Assembly (NCBI GenBank): GCA_027024145.1
Contig: JALVTF010000011.1
Coordinates: 1-54,158, forward strand
Length of the DNA: 54,158 bases
DNA from: Campylobacterales bacterium
Lineage (GTDB): Bacteria; Campylobacterota; Campylobacteria; Campylobacterales; Nitratiruptoraceae
Direction of reading: 5' to 3'
The notes under the pieces are model-generated. The model did not search any database. It was given only the letters and a program-made list of their open reading frames with translations, and was not told the origin of the DNA. Positions 9,310-18,614 of this stretch are shown here, one piece after another. The translations under genes and the position numbers were made by a program. The stretch's first letter is position 1; each line of letters starts with the position of its first letter.

Positions 9310-10474
9310 GCTCTATATCGACCAAGAAGCCCTCGCCACCCTCGCACTGGTCCAAGAAGGCCTCCTTGCTCCTGTGGATAAACTCATGAACAAAGAAGAA
9401 GCGGAGTATGTGGATACGCACAAAGAGTACAAGGGAAAATCTTTTCCTTTTTCGTTCATCCTCGCTCCCAACGGCAGACGCAACGAAGAGGTGCTCAAAA
9501 GCTTGCAAAAAGGCGAGAATGTCGATTTGGTAGTCGATGGCAAAAAGGTAGGCGAAGTGGAGTGTGAAGAGGTCTTTACCATCAATCCCATCGAGCGCCT
9601 CAAAAGCATCTACGGCACGGCAGACGAGAGCCACCCGGGTATCGCGGCCACCCTCAAACGTCTGGGACGCTATGCTCTTAGCGGCGATTTTTGGGTGGAG
9701 TTCGACGAAGTCAAAAAAGCCAAAGAGATTATAGAGGAGCGCAAACGAGAATTGGGCGCGCAAAGCGTAGCGGCTATCATGCTCGCAGCCAAACCATTGC
9801 ACAGAGCCCACGAGCGGCTCATCCGCCTCACGCTCGAAGAGAACGATCTGGTGGTGCTCTTTTTGCTCAAGCCTTACACCAGCGACAGCTTCGGCTACGA
9901 GCTTCGCCACAGGACACTGGAGTTTTTCGTCAAAAACTATCTACCCAAAAACCGCGTCCTCATCGTGCCACTGGAAAATACCTACATCTTCGCCGGTTTC
10001 AACGAACTCATCCTCGACGCGATCGTAGCGCAAAATTTCGGCTGTACGCGTCTCGTGGTGGGCAAGAACCATGCAGGGCTGGGGCTATACTATGATAAAA
10101 ACAGCGTCAAGAGTATCTTCGACGATCTCAAAGGCATCACCATCGATATCCAGACGGTGAGCGAGTTTGTCTACTGCGACGAGTGCAAGACGCTTGTAAG
10201 CACCAACACCTGTCCCCATGGATCGCACCATCACATCTCCTACCATGCCGATTCGATCTTGGAGCTTTTACAATTAGGTATCTTGCCTCCGGCGGTACTG
10301 GTGCGTAAAGAGATCAGCGCCATTATCCTCAGCCACCTCTTTCCGGGGCGCTTCAAAAACCTCGAAAAGCTCTTCGCAGACCTCATCCCCAATCCAGGCA
10401 TCATGGAAGAGCGTAACGAAAAAGATTTTTATATCGAGCTTATGAAACTCTATCAAACCACTTCACTGACATAG
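9287..10474 (+). CDS. ATP sulfurylase (sulfate adenylyltransferase) family protein with altered active-site motif
   Basis: 395 residues with the PUA-like N-terminal domain and the nucleotidyltransferase domain of bacterial ATP sulfurylases. The HxxH pair H172/H175 (LHRAHERL), a GKNHAG loop (259-264; GRDHAG in typical enzymes) and the zinc-ribbon-like C297, C300, C309 region are present. The usual QTRNP lead-in to HxxH is replaced by LAAKP, so the arginine that contacts sulfate is missing. Whether it makes APS from sulfate is uncertain; Cj1609 of C. jejuni occupies the same locus. It overlaps the upstream regulator by 23 bp, with RBS gaagagga inside that gene. Confidence 0.82.
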   Translation: MKSSRKSKLYIDQEALATLALVQEGLLAPVDKLMNKEEAEYVDTHKEYKGKSFPFSFILAPNGRRNEEVLKSLQKGENVDLVVDGKKVGEVECEEVFTINPIERLKSIYGTADESHPGIAATLKRLGRYALSGDFWVEFDEVKKAKEIIEERKRELGAQSVAAIMLAAKPLHRAHERLIRLTLEENDLVVLFLLKPYTSDSFGYELRHRTLEFFVKNYLPKNRVLIVPLENTYIFAGFNELILDAIVAQNFGCTRLVVGKNHAGLGLYYDKNSVKSIFDDLKGITIDIQTVSEFVYCDECKTLVSTNTCPHGSHHHISYHADSILELLQLGILPPAVLVRKEISAIILSHLFPGRFKNLEKLFADLIPNPGIMEERNEKDFYIELMKLYQTTSLT

Positions 10475-10482
10475 GAAGCATA

Positions 10483-10947
10483 ATGCGCAGATGTTTTCTC
10501 ACAGGATGCTACACCGGTCTTATCCCCAAAGCCCCAGGCACATGGGGGAGTCTCTTCGGCCTTGCGGTGGGCGCTTTGCTTTTGCACTTCTTACCCCAAT
10601 CCTCGCTCTTTTTGCTCGCTATCCTCATCACTATCGTCGCCATCAAAGAGATCAATATCTACGAAGCCGCCACCAATACCCACGATGCGAGCTACATCGT
10701 CATCGACGAGATTGCCGGCATGTGGCTTGCCATGGCGATTTTGCCAAATACCGCCCCTCTTTGGCTCATATTGGCCTTTGTTTTTTTTCGTTTCTACGAT
10801 ATTAGCAAGATCTCCTATATCGGCAAACTCGAAAAACTCCCCGGTGGCCTCGGCGTCATGGCAGACGACCTTTTGGCCGGAGTTTTGGCAGGACTCTCCA
10901 CCGGCGTGCTCTATGCCGGCTATACAATGCTGCAAACTTATTTATAG
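10483..10947 (+). CDS. pgpA: Phosphatidylglycerophosphatase A
   Basis: 154 residues. PgpA dephosphorylates phosphatidylglycerol phosphate at the inner membrane, the last step to phosphatidylglycerol. The family signatures are visible: GLIPKAPGTWGSL near the start, IVIDEIAGMW in the middle, FFRFYDISKI, and the acidic PGGLGVMADDLLAG near the end. Three to four hydrophobic helices span the membrane. RBS aggaag precedes the ATG and the gap to the upstream gene is 8 nt, so it is the last gene of the ispDF run, as in Campylobacter. Confidence 0.95.
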   Translation: MRRCFLTGCYTGLIPKAPGTWGSLFGLAVGALLLHFLPQSSLFLLAILITIVAIKEINIYEAATNTHDASYIVIDEIAGMWLAMAILPNTAPLWLILAFVFFRFYDISKISYIGKLEKLPGGLGVMADDLLAGVLAGLSTGVLYAGYTMLQTYL

Positions 10948-11102
10948 GATGTAGTGATAAAAATTCAAGAATTGATCAAAAAATTGATCGTATCCCTATT
11001 TTTTTCCCGCTTTTTTCGCTACGATAAAAAAGGATGCAATATAAATAGAATCTTTATTTGTACCTAACCCATTGTGCGGTATCGTTCGCGCAAAGGAATG
11101 CG

Positions 11103-11477
11103 ATGAAAAAAATTATTATCGGAGTATTGATACTTACTATATCTCTTTTTGCGAATGACGAGATGCTCTACACCAAAGGGCAGATGATTTTCAACGAACA
11201 TGGCTGTTTTAGCTGTCACGGAAGCAATGCAGAGGGTAGCAGTGACTATCCCAGGCTCGCCGGCAGATCCAAAAAGTACCTGATACAAAAGCTCAAAGGC
11301 TATCGCGAGGGCACGATTCATTCCAAACGCGCCCATATCATGCATCGCTATGCCAAGAAGCTCAGCGACAAAGATATCGAAGCGTTGGCCGAGTTTTTAT
11401 CCAAAAAGATCTACACCAACGAGCAACCGGACGATCAATACTACGAAGAGTTCTTTTTTGGAAATACGAGCTTCTAA
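11103..11477 (+). CDS. Periplasmic monohaem cytochrome c (class I, c553-like)
   Basis: 124 residues with a signal peptide (1-17) and one haem c attachment site, C35-F-S-C38-H39. M80 (in RAHIMHRY) is a candidate axial ligand. Small cytochromes of this kind shuttle electrons between the bc1 complex and terminal oxidases or peroxidases; the di-heme peroxidase at 38653 would be a plausible acceptor (inference). The start is at the ATG following aagga (11093-11097), which directly precedes the signal peptide. The gene ends in a 4-bp stop-codon overlap with the convergent IF-2B-like gene. Confidence 0.92.
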   Translation: MKKIIIGVLILTISLFANDEMLYTKGQMIFNEHGCFSCHGSNAEGSSDYPRLAGRSKKYLIQKLKGYREGTIHSKRAHIMHRYAKKLSDKDIEALAEFLSKKIYTNEQPDDQYYEEFFFGNTSF

Positions 11478-12223
11478 CGCACGATTTTTGTTATGAACCG
11501 CAAAGGCGTAACGTCGAAGTAGTAGTTGCTCGCCTCACACTCTTCACTGATTTCCCGTCCCTCTTTTTTGGGCTGTGATGGCAGTGTGAAATTTTCGGGC
11601 CACCATTTCTGGCGGGGTGCGAGGAGGACGATCTCTTTTTTGTGTTCTCTGGCCGCCAAAGCTATGAGATAGGTGCCGATTTTGTGCACGAGACCGAAGC
11701 TGCCTATACCGTCCGCTCCCAGCAGCACCACATCGATATGCTCCATCATGTATCCCGCAGCTGCATCGATGATGAGCGTAGTGGGAATACCCTGTCTGTG
11801 GAGTTTTTTGCACAATGCCACACCCTCGTTTTTGGGACGTGATTCTGTACAGACCACTTCGATATCCCGTGCTATGAAGAGCGTTTGGTAGACGTGCGAG
11901 CTCATGGAGTGGACCAAGACTCTTTTATGGCTGATGAGGGCGGCGGCCTCTTGGGCGATATGTCGCTGCTCGGTTTCAAACTCCTGCCACCACTTTGCGA
12001 AAAAATCGGCATCCACGCTATATCCACGCTCCTCGATAGCCAGTGCAAGCCTGTAAAAAGGAGCCATGTAGGGCTGCACCTTCACGAGTCGCTCCGTAGC
12101 CTCTCGCATAGTGCGGCTATCGGTGATGGTCTTGAGCACTTCGATAGCTTCTTGGAGCAAATAGGTGGCACCGTGGATGTTGTCACGCGCTATCGCATCG
12201 AAACGCCTTCGCCACTCTTGCAT
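11474..12223 (-). CDS. IF-2B (eIF2B alpha/MtnA-like) family protein
   Basis: 249 residues. The C-terminal Rossmann-like half has family signatures ESRPKNEG (the substrate-binding loop of eIF2B-alpha and ribose-1,5-bisphosphate/MTR-1-P isomerases) and LLGADGIGSFGLVHKIGTYLIALAA. Family members are sugar-phosphate isomerases or regulatory subunits. Which applies here is not determinable from sequence. It overlaps the preceding SPL-like radical SAM gene by 34 bp, so the two are co-translated and may share a function, possibly in nucleotide or sugar salvage or repair. It is the last gene of a six-gene minus-strand run. Confidence 0.8.
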   Translation of the reverse strand: MQEWRRRFDAIARDNIHGATYLLQEAIEVLKTITDSRTMREATERLVKVQPYMAPFYRLALAIEERGYSVDADFFAKWWQEFETEQRHIAQEAAALISHKRVLVHSMSSHVYQTLFIARDIEVVCTESRPKNEGVALCKKLHRQGIPTTLIIDAAAGYMMEHIDVVLLGADGIGSFGLVHKIGTYLIALAAREHKKEIVLLAPRQKWWPENFTLPSQPKKEGREISEECEASNYYFDVTPLRFITKIVR

Positions 12224-13464
12224 GCGATTTCCTCTGAAAACTTGCGTATTTTGGATAGATAGCTATATTTCATATCGAGCTCGAAGCTCTCGTTTGTGGG
12301 ATATTCGTACCCAAAGACCTTTTTCCACAGCGAATGGTCTTCCATACACATGTAAAAAAAGACCTTGCCATGCCATGGTGCCAAGGATTCATAGGCGAAG
12401 CGAAAGAGCTCCTCTTTGATCGCCAAAGGATAGGAGAGCTTGCCGGCCGCATCCACTAAAGGCATCTGCAAAATCTTGCTCTTCATGGCACGCTGACGGA
12501 GCTTCTTTATCACCGGCTTGATGAAAGTAAGCGTCCCCAAAGAGACAAGAGCCACGCGCTCTGGATCGAACTCATTAAGAAGTCTTTGAAAAATCGCTCC
12601 ATACTCCTGCTTCCAATCTTTATAGTAGATCATCGGATGAAAGTGAAAACCCACGAGTCTCCCTTTGTCGTGGATCTTTTTAGCTGCAGCAAGGCGCGCA
12701 TCGAGTGAAGCGGTGAGGCGCTCTTCGGCTTCGATCACGCTTTGGGGATTGAGACTCCAGGTGGTGATGATGTTGGGCGGGAAGTCATTTTCGAGGAGAT
12801 AGCTAACATTGTCGCTTTTGGTCTTGAGTTCCAAGATGACGTTGGGATAGCGCTTGGCAAAAGCGATGAGCGCTTCCAAAACACCACCGCGATTGCCCCA
12901 CATGAGGCTGTCGCTGCTCTGGCCTGTGCCGATGTGGTAGATTTCGTTCGGATCGATGGGAAGCGAGAGGAGTTTTTCTTTGAGATTGGTATTGAAGGTG
13001 ATGGTGTCTTCGTTGTAAAAACTCTGTATCGAGCAGTAGCTGCAGTCAAACCCGCAGCTTTCGACCATATCCAGTGTCCATAGATTGCAGCATCTGGTCT
13101 TGGGACTGGCCACCGGACACATCCCAAACCCAAGCTTCTTGTCGATTTCGGCGAAGCGGATTTTGTGGTTTTTTTCCTTGTCTATCTGGAAATCGTCATA
13201 ACTTTTGAGCTTGGTGCGGATGCTCTCATAAGCCGTGCGGATATTTGCGAGGACTCTCTTTTTATCCTTGCTTGCGGGCCACAAGCCGGCAAGACTCCCC
13301 TCGCCCCACATGGATAGATCTACGCCGATATCACAAAGCTCGCGAAGCTCTTGATGCGAAAGGCGTAATTCATACGCTTTTTTGCGCAAAAACTGGCGTT
13401 CTGCCTCCGGCAAGGAAGCAAAATGGGTGTTTTGGATTTTGTTTTCGAAATCGTAAATTTTCAT
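12190..13464 (-). CDS. SPL-family radical SAM protein
   Basis: 424 residues from the chosen start. The radical SAM motif is C137-GFD-C141-SY-C144 (CxxxCxxC), and flanking segments (CNLWTLDMVESCGFDCSYC, HIGTGQSSDSLMWG, ELKTKSDNV, TTWSLNPQSVI) resemble spore photoproduct lyase-like proteins found in non-sporulating bacteria. Further cysteines at C116, C125 and C126 could bind a second cluster. The substrate is unknown; DNA photoproduct repair is only suggested by the family name. The ATG at 13464 overlaps the phosphate-transporter stop (ATGA). A longer frame upstream lies inside that transporter and is not credible. Confidence 0.82.
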   Translation of the reverse strand: MKIYDFENKIQNTHFASLPEAERQFLRKKAYELRLSHQELRELCDIGVDLSMWGEGSLAGLWPASKDKKRVLANIRTAYESIRTKLKSYDDFQIDKEKNHKIRFAEIDKKLGFGMCPVASPKTRCCNLWTLDMVESCGFDCSYCSIQSFYNEDTITFNTNLKEKLLSLPIDPNEIYHIGTGQSSDSLMWGNRGGVLEALIAFAKRYPNVILELKTKSDNVSYLLENDFPPNIITTWSLNPQSVIEAEERLTASLDARLAAAKKIHDKGRLVGFHFHPMIYYKDWKQEYGAIFQRLLNEFDPERVALVSLGTLTFIKPVIKKLRQRAMKSKILQMPLVDAAGKLSYPLAIKEELFRFAYESLAPWHGKVFFYMCMEDHSLWKKVFGYEYPTNESFELDMKYSYLSKIRKFSEEIACKSGEGVSMR

Positions 13465-15095
13465 CCAGGTAACAAAATCCCCCGTATCATGAAGTAAAAC
13501 ATTGCCGCTAAAATCGCAGCAGCGGGGACGGTAATTACCCATGCGGCCACGATCATCTTAAGCGCACTGCGCTGGACGAGTTCATACTTTTTAAGAGCCT
13601 TGATAGCCTTTTTCTCGATTTTTGTGAGTTTGATCTCACCATGTTCGAGACGTGCGATCACCTCTTTTTCACGGTTGATCTTTTCTATGAGAGCCTTGAC
13701 CAAAAAGGGATCTGCTTTTTTGGGATCGCCCAGAGCCTCCAGAGCGCGCTTGTACTCATCGAGCTTCTCCTTTTCACGCTCGATATGCGCTTCGGCAAAC
13801 TCCTTTTCGATCTCCTGGGTGCTCTTCTTGCTTCGTTCTTCCAAGCGCATGAGATATTCGCGCAAAAACCCCACCCCGAAAACACCGCCCACGGCGATGT
13901 GCGTGGAGCTTACGGGAAGCCCCAGAGCCGATGCCACTATTACGGTGATAGCGGCAGCGAGTGCGATACAAAAGGCGCGAATCTGATCGAGTTCGGTGAT
14001 CTCGCTGCCCACCTTCTTGATGAGTTTGGGCCCGTAGAGTGCCAAGCCCAGCGAAATTCCGAGTGCACCCACCATCATCACCCACAGGGGGATGGGAGCC
14101 TGCTTGCTAAACGCCCCTTTCATGATGGCATCACTGATACCGGCCAGCGGTCCTACGGCATTGGCCACGTCGTTGGCACCGTGAGCGAAACTCAAAAGCG
14201 CAGCGCTAAAGATCAGAGGGATCGTAAACAAAACATTGATAGAGGCTCTGCTGTTTTCAAGACTCTTGGCTTTGGCCACGATGAGCGGTTTGACAAAGAG
14301 ATAGATGCCCAGAGCGATAAAAAAACCGATGAGCACGGCCAATGGAAGCGGTACTTTGACGATATGTTTGAGTCCTTTGATGATGAGATAGCTTCCAAAC
14401 GCCCAGCTCATGATAGCGATGTAGAGAGGTATCCACTTTTTGGCCGCTTCCACTTTCTTCTCTTGGAAGATGACGTTCTTTTTGATCACATAGAGAAAGA
14501 ATGCAGCGATCGCACCGCCCATAAGCGGCGAAATCACCCAGGAAGCCACGATTTTGCCCATGGTAGGCCAGTTGACCATATGAAAACCTGCAGCTGCGAT
14601 GCCCGCTCCCATGACACCCCCCACAATGGAGTGCGTCGTCGAAACGGGAGCTCCCATTGCAGTGGCGAGATTGAGCCAGATGGCACCGGCAAGGAGTGCG
14701 GCGAGCATAATCCAGATGAAAACCTGAGTATTGGCTATCATCGTCGGATCGATGATACCTTTGCGTATCGTTCCCACTACATCCGCACCGGCTATGAGAG
14801 CTCCTGCCGCTTCGAAAATGGCCGCTATGACGATGGCACCCATGAGTGTGAGGGCGCCACTTCCCACTGCCGGGCCGACGTTGTTCGCCACGTCGTTGGC
14901 ACCGATGTTCATGGCCATATAACCACCGAAAATCGCAGCCACGATGAGAAGCGTACGATGCTCGATGCCTTGGGCATAAACGGAGGCATACCACATCACC
15001 GCCAAAATGAATGCAAACGCTATGGTGATGCGCAGGGCGTCTTTGAGGTCAAATTTTTTGGCTCGCTTGACTTCGGGGATATGCTTCAGCTCCAA
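13461..15095 (-). CDS. PiT-family inorganic phosphate transporter
   Basis: 544 residues, inner membrane. Both PiT repeats are present: GANDVANNVGPAVGSGALT in the N-terminal half and GANDVANAVGPLAGI in the C-terminal half, each followed by a P-V-S-T/S-T-H motif. About ten to twelve transmembrane helices can be drawn. A charged helical segment of about 110 residues (roughly 410-515) sits between the second SSTH motif and the last membrane helix and should face the cytosol. Translation starts at a TTG with AGGAG 6 nt upstream; an intervening ATG runs into a stop after four codons. It follows hisD by one base. Confidence 0.95.
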   Translation of the reverse strand: MELKHIPEVKRAKKFDLKDALRITIAFAFILAVMWYASVYAQGIEHRTLLIVAAIFGGYMAMNIGANDVANNVGPAVGSGALTLMGAIVIAAIFEAAGALIAGADVVGTIRKGIIDPTMIANTQVFIWIMLAALLAGAIWLNLATAMGAPVSTTHSIVGGVMGAGIAAAGFHMVNWPTMGKIVASWVISPLMGGAIAAFFLYVIKKNVIFQEKKVEAAKKWIPLYIAIMSWAFGSYLIIKGLKHIVKVPLPLAVLIGFFIALGIYLFVKPLIVAKAKSLENSRASINVLFTIPLIFSAALLSFAHGANDVANAVGPLAGISDAIMKGAFSKQAPIPLWVMMVGALGISLGLALYGPKLIKKVGSEITELDQIRAFCIALAAAITVIVASALGLPVSSTHIAVGGVFGVGFLREYLMRLEERSKKSTQEIEKEFAEAHIEREKEKLDEYKRALEALGDPKKADPFLVKALIEKINREKEVIARLEHGEIKLTKIEKKAIKALKKYELVQRSALKMIVAAWVITVPAAAILAAMFYFMIRGILLPG

Positions 15096-15096
15096 A

Positions 15097-16392
15097 TCAT
15101 TCTCCTTTGAGTCGTTCTTCTATCGATTTGGCATGTGCTTCGAGCCCTTCTGTGTGCGCGAGTATCGCTGCAGCTTCGCCGATATCTTGCATCGCCTGAC
15201 AAGAAAAGGCGATGATGGAGCTCTTTTTGAGAAAATGCTCCACACTCAGCGGACTGTAAAAACGTGCCGTCCCGCCGGTGGGGAGTGTATGGTTGGGCCC
15301 TGCGATGTAATCCCCGATGGGCTCTGGCGTGTTCTCTCCCAAAAAGATGGCACCGGCGTGTTTGATTTTGGGCAAGAGCTCGAACGGGTTCGCCGTGACG
15401 ATTTCGAGGTGTTCGGGAGCGATTTTATTCATAATATCTATCGCTTCGCTCAGACACTCGGTAACGATGATGGCGCCGCGCTCATGAATAGATTTCGCAG
15501 CTATCTCTTTGCGCTTGAGAATTTTCAAAAACTCTTCCACCTCTTTTGCCACCGCTGCAGCCAGCTCACTGCTGGTAGTCACAAGAATCGAACTTGCCAT
15601 CTCATCATGCTCGGCCTGACTGAGCAGATCGATGGCCACATAGTGGGGATTGGCACTTTCGTCCGCGATGATGCCTATTTCGCTGGGGCCTGCGATCATG
15701 TCGATGTTGACCTCACCGAAGACCAGTTTCTTGGCCGTGGCTACGAAGATATTGCCAGGACCCGTGATGACATCCACTTTCGGGATGGTCTGGGTACCGT
15801 AGGCCATGGCGGCGATGGCGCTGGCTCCCCCTACTTTGTAGACATTTTCGATGCCGCATAGATGGCACGCTGCCAAAAGCAGTTCGTTTGGCTCGTTGTC
15901 GGGTGTGGGCGTGGTGACGACGATCTCTTCCACTCCCGCCACGAGAGCGGGGATGGCGTTCATCAAAAGAGAGCTGGGATAGGCGGCTTTGCCGCCGGGG
16001 ATATAGAGTCCGGCGCGTTCAACTGGCGTGACTTTTTGCCCGAGTATCGTGCCATTTGCTTCGAAATCTATCCACGATTTTGGCAATTGCTTTTTGTGAT
16101 AGGCTTCAATGCGCTCGTATGCCAGATGTAAGGCGGCTTTGAGTTTTTCATCGAGCTTTTCGTAGGCCTCTCGCATCAGTTGTGGATCGATACGCAGCTC
16201 CTCGCCACTCTTTGGCTCCCAGCCATCGAACTTGGCGATATGACGACAAAGCGCTGCGTCTCCTTCGTTTCGTATCTCTTGGATGATGCCCTGTACAATG
16301 GGTGTTACCGTCTCCATATCCATATCGGCACGCGAGAGAATGGCAGCGAAATCCTGCGCGAAGGCTGCATCTTTGGTGCGAAGAATCTTCAT
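15097..16392 (-). CDS. hisD: Histidinol dehydrogenase HisD
   Basis: 431 residues. HisD oxidises L-histidinol to histidine in two NAD-dependent steps, the last of histidine biosynthesis. Clear signatures are GPGNIFVATAKKLVFG, IDMIAGPSEIGIIAD, LLSQAEHD with zinc and catalytic residues, and GPNHTLPTGGTARFYSPLSV. I start at the ATG at 16392, which follows GGGGAG closely; a TTG five codons upstream is unnecessary. It is transcribed after a PLP enzyme (gap 21 bp) and before a phosphate transporter (1-bp gap), with no other his gene nearby, so histidine genes are dispersed in this genome. Confidence 0.97.
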   Translation of the reverse strand: MKILRTKDAAFAQDFAAILSRADMDMETVTPIVQGIIQEIRNEGDAALCRHIAKFDGWEPKSGEELRIDPQLMREAYEKLDEKLKAALHLAYERIEAYHKKQLPKSWIDFEANGTILGQKVTPVERAGLYIPGGKAAYPSSLLMNAIPALVAGVEEIVVTTPTPDNEPNELLLAACHLCGIENVYKVGGASAIAAMAYGTQTIPKVDVITGPGNIFVATAKKLVFGEVNIDMIAGPSEIGIIADESANPHYVAIDLLSQAEHDEMASSILVTTSSELAAAVAKEVEEFLKILKRKEIAAKSIHERGAIIVTECLSEAIDIMNKIAPEHLEIVTANPFELLPKIKHAGAIFLGENTPEPIGDYIAGPNHTLPTGGTARFYSPLSVEHFLKKSSIIAFSCQAMQDIGEAAAILAHTEGLEAHAKSIEERLKGE

Positions 16393-16413
16393 GCGCTCCC
16401 CTATCAAGATTTT

Positions 16414-17334
16414 TTAGATTCTACCAAACTTTGCCTTGTATCTTGCTATCATCGTCACATTGCCCAAAAGACCTCCTTGGTGGATGTAGATAAATTGCTC
16501 AGCAAAAGGCATATCCAAAAGCGTCACAAAAGCGATAGGATCGTATAAGAGGTCAAACTCCACGCCCGTCTCCTCTTTAATTTCACACCAGACGGCAAAG
16601 AGCTCCCCATAGAGCTTGCCAAAACGATAGCGTTTGGGAGGTGTGAGGATTTTGGGATGGCTCGTCGCATCCGCTTCAAGAACACTAAACTGCTGCTGCA
16701 AATACGCCACATCCCCGACACAAGGCACTGTCCAAACCTGCATGGCAGGTGCATAGAGACGAAGATACTTTTGTAAATACAAAGCGCTCGTACCAGTACC
16801 GCTGGGCAAAACAACTGGCAAAGACTCCTGCGCATGTGCTTTCGCCCACGTAGCGATTTCGCGTGCTAAAAGAGCGATGCCTTCCTGCGCTTCGGGGCAG
16901 CGGACGCCTTCTGGGATGATGAGCGTATCATTTTCGATATGGCACATACTGTAAAGATTTTTTTCAGATAGCGGAAGCTCTTGGAGAGCGTGGAGCACCA
17001 TACCGTTATCCAGAGCTCTTTTGAGATTGCCCTCTGGCTGTGATAGGAGCTTGGGGTTGATGCGCGTATAGTAATGAAACGCCCAGCCTCTGTGTTTGGC
17101 GACTTCGGATAGTGCGCACATTGCATTGGACTGCATGGAGCCATAGGAGAGGAGCTTCCGAACATGGGGGAAATCGCGGCGCAAAAAATAGTGGAGTTTG
17201 CGCGCCTTGTTGCCGCCCATGACGGGATGGAGCAAGTCGTCTCGCTTGAGAAAAAAGCGAAGCCCTCTGAAATGCACCTGCTGCATAGGTGCGTCCCAAA
17301 AGAGCATACTTTTAGGGTGTTGTCGCTTCATCAT
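16414..17334 (-). CDS. PLP-dependent D-cysteine desulfhydrase / ACC-deaminase family protein
   Basis: 306 residues of fold-type II PLP enzyme. The Schiff-base lysine is K43 in MGGNKARKLHY, followed by SYGSMQSNAMCALSEVAK (substrate-binding loop) and a phosphate-binding LPSGTGTSALY. Members of this family deaminate D-cysteine or 1-aminocyclopropane-1-carboxylate; D-cysteine or a related D-amino acid is the safer guess in this lineage. The gene overlaps the upstream CAP-domain gene by 23 bp. Two consecutive ATGs compete for the start, differing by one residue. Confidence 0.83.
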   Translation of the reverse strand: MMKRQHPKSMLFWDAPMQQVHFRGLRFFLKRDDLLHPVMGGNKARKLHYFLRRDFPHVRKLLSYGSMQSNAMCALSEVAKHRGWAFHYYTRINPKLLSQPEGNLKRALDNGMVLHALQELPLSEKNLYSMCHIENDTLIIPEGVRCPEAQEGIALLAREIATWAKAHAQESLPVVLPSGTGTSALYLQKYLRLYAPAMQVWTVPCVGDVAYLQQQFSVLEADATSHPKILTPPKRYRFGKLYGELFAVWCEIKEETGVEFDLLYDPIAFVTLLDMPFAEQFIYIHQGGLLGNVTMIARYKAKFGRI

Positions 17335-18553
17335 AGCCAGATAGTATCAGATGTACGCTCTTGCCGTCGGAGAGGCGTACAGTGGCCTCTTGGCCCACTG
17401 CTCCATCGGCCTGGACTATAAGCGTATTAAAATCGATAAACGATGTGAAAAGCCGCACGGAAGCCGGACGCCTTGCTGCGATGGAATGTATCGTATCGAA
17501 GGCATCTTTGGGAGGGAAGTAGAGCACATATTTTCTATGGGGACGCAGATGCACCGTAGCACGCTCACTACAGATGGTATAGTAGGGATAAGGCAAAGAT
17601 GCGGTGCTAAAATGCCATGAAAGTGAGCGCATCTTGCCACGTATCCGAAACTTCGCCTCGACCCGATAGGTCGTATTCCAAGCCAAACGTTTTTTGGCAA
17701 AGAGCGCATAGGTCATGGCCGGCAGGCGGTGATTGGGATCGCTGGTGCTGTCCATGACAATCGCTGGCACTGCAGTGTCACCTCTAAAAAGCCGCAGATC
17801 CATCAGCACGATATCTTTTGGTTTGAAATAGTAGGGATTGAACTGGATGCTCACGGGATATCCACTCACGCCATACTGCGGCAAGGGATCGGGCTCCTCT
17901 TCGTAAAAAACCGGGGGCACGGCTCGCGCGTTCTTTGGTGGCCAGAGGAGGATTTGGGGATTGGACTTGGCTATTTGATTTTTCGCCTCTTGCACGGCAT
18001 GGAGGGGGATTTTTTTGGTGCGTTGTGCACACAGATCGTAATTGTAGCTTCCAGTAATCCTCCAATCCTTCGTACATAGAGCTTCGAGCTTGCTATCGCC
18101 CATATCGAAAACCACAAGCGACTTATAGCTATAGTGCCCGCTCGCTGCAGTCCCTATCCCGATGCTGTCGATGGAAAAATCCAAAAAGAGGATACGGTGA
18201 TAGAGCGCCCCCATGAGGTCGTCGATGGCTTTCTTGGCATTCGGTTTGAGGGCCGAGAGATTTTCCGAGACCACACGCGAGCGATACCCTGCATACACTG
18301 CCCTGTCCCACGGCCATACACCCGTGAAGAGAGGATACTTTGGACTTTCGTAGTGTGTGGGAGCGAAATTGTTGTGCACCAGGTAAGCAGCATGTGCCTG
18401 CGCCGCTTTTACGAGACGTGGATCTTTTTTGAGCGCTATCATCCCTGCACGCTGGCGCAGGAGATTGAGCTCTTCATAGGCTTGCGAGCACAGAATCTGG
18501 GAGTTTGCTCCGTAGAGGAGAACGCAGAGAAAAAGGAGTGAAAAGAGTCGCAT
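17312..18553 (-). CDS. Secreted CAP/SCP-domain protein
   Basis: 413 residues with an N-terminal signal peptide (about 1-16, MRLFSLLFLCVLLYGANS) so periplasmic or exported. Residues 25-150 look like a CAP (SCP/PR-1) domain: LNLLRQRAGM, then KAAQAHAAYLVHNNFAPTHYES, and later SIGIGTA. Bacterial CAP proteins have no firmly general function. The C-terminal 250 residues seem to be beta-rich (YRVEAKFRIRGKMRSLSWHFSTA) and were not recognised. It heads the minus-strand run ending at the IF-2B-like gene. Confidence 0.72.
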   Translation of the reverse strand: MRLFSLLFLCVLLYGANSQILCSQAYEELNLLRQRAGMIALKKDPRLVKAAQAHAAYLVHNNFAPTHYESPKYPLFTGVWPWDRAVYAGYRSRVVSENLSALKPNAKKAIDDLMGALYHRILFLDFSIDSIGIGTAASGHYSYKSLVVFDMGDSKLEALCTKDWRITGSYNYDLCAQRTKKIPLHAVQEAKNQIAKSNPQILLWPPKNARAVPPVFYEEEPDPLPQYGVSGYPVSIQFNPYYFKPKDIVLMDLRLFRGDTAVPAIVMDSTSDPNHRLPAMTYALFAKKRLAWNTTYRVEAKFRIRGKMRSLSWHFSTASLPYPYYTICSERATVHLRPHRKYVLYFPPKDAFDTIHSIAARRPASVRLFTSFIDFNTLIVQADGAVGQEATVRLSDGKSVHLILSGYDEATTP

Positions 18554-18614
18554 ATCATCTCTACATAGCGCGATCGTGTTACAGAGGCCGTGCGACTACG
18601 AAGCCGCAAAGCCT

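Noticed and set aside
13641-15110. 489-residue plus-strand open frame opposite the phosphate transporter
   Set aside because: Histidine- and charge-rich product without domains, antisense to a PiT transporter; a codon-bias shadow.
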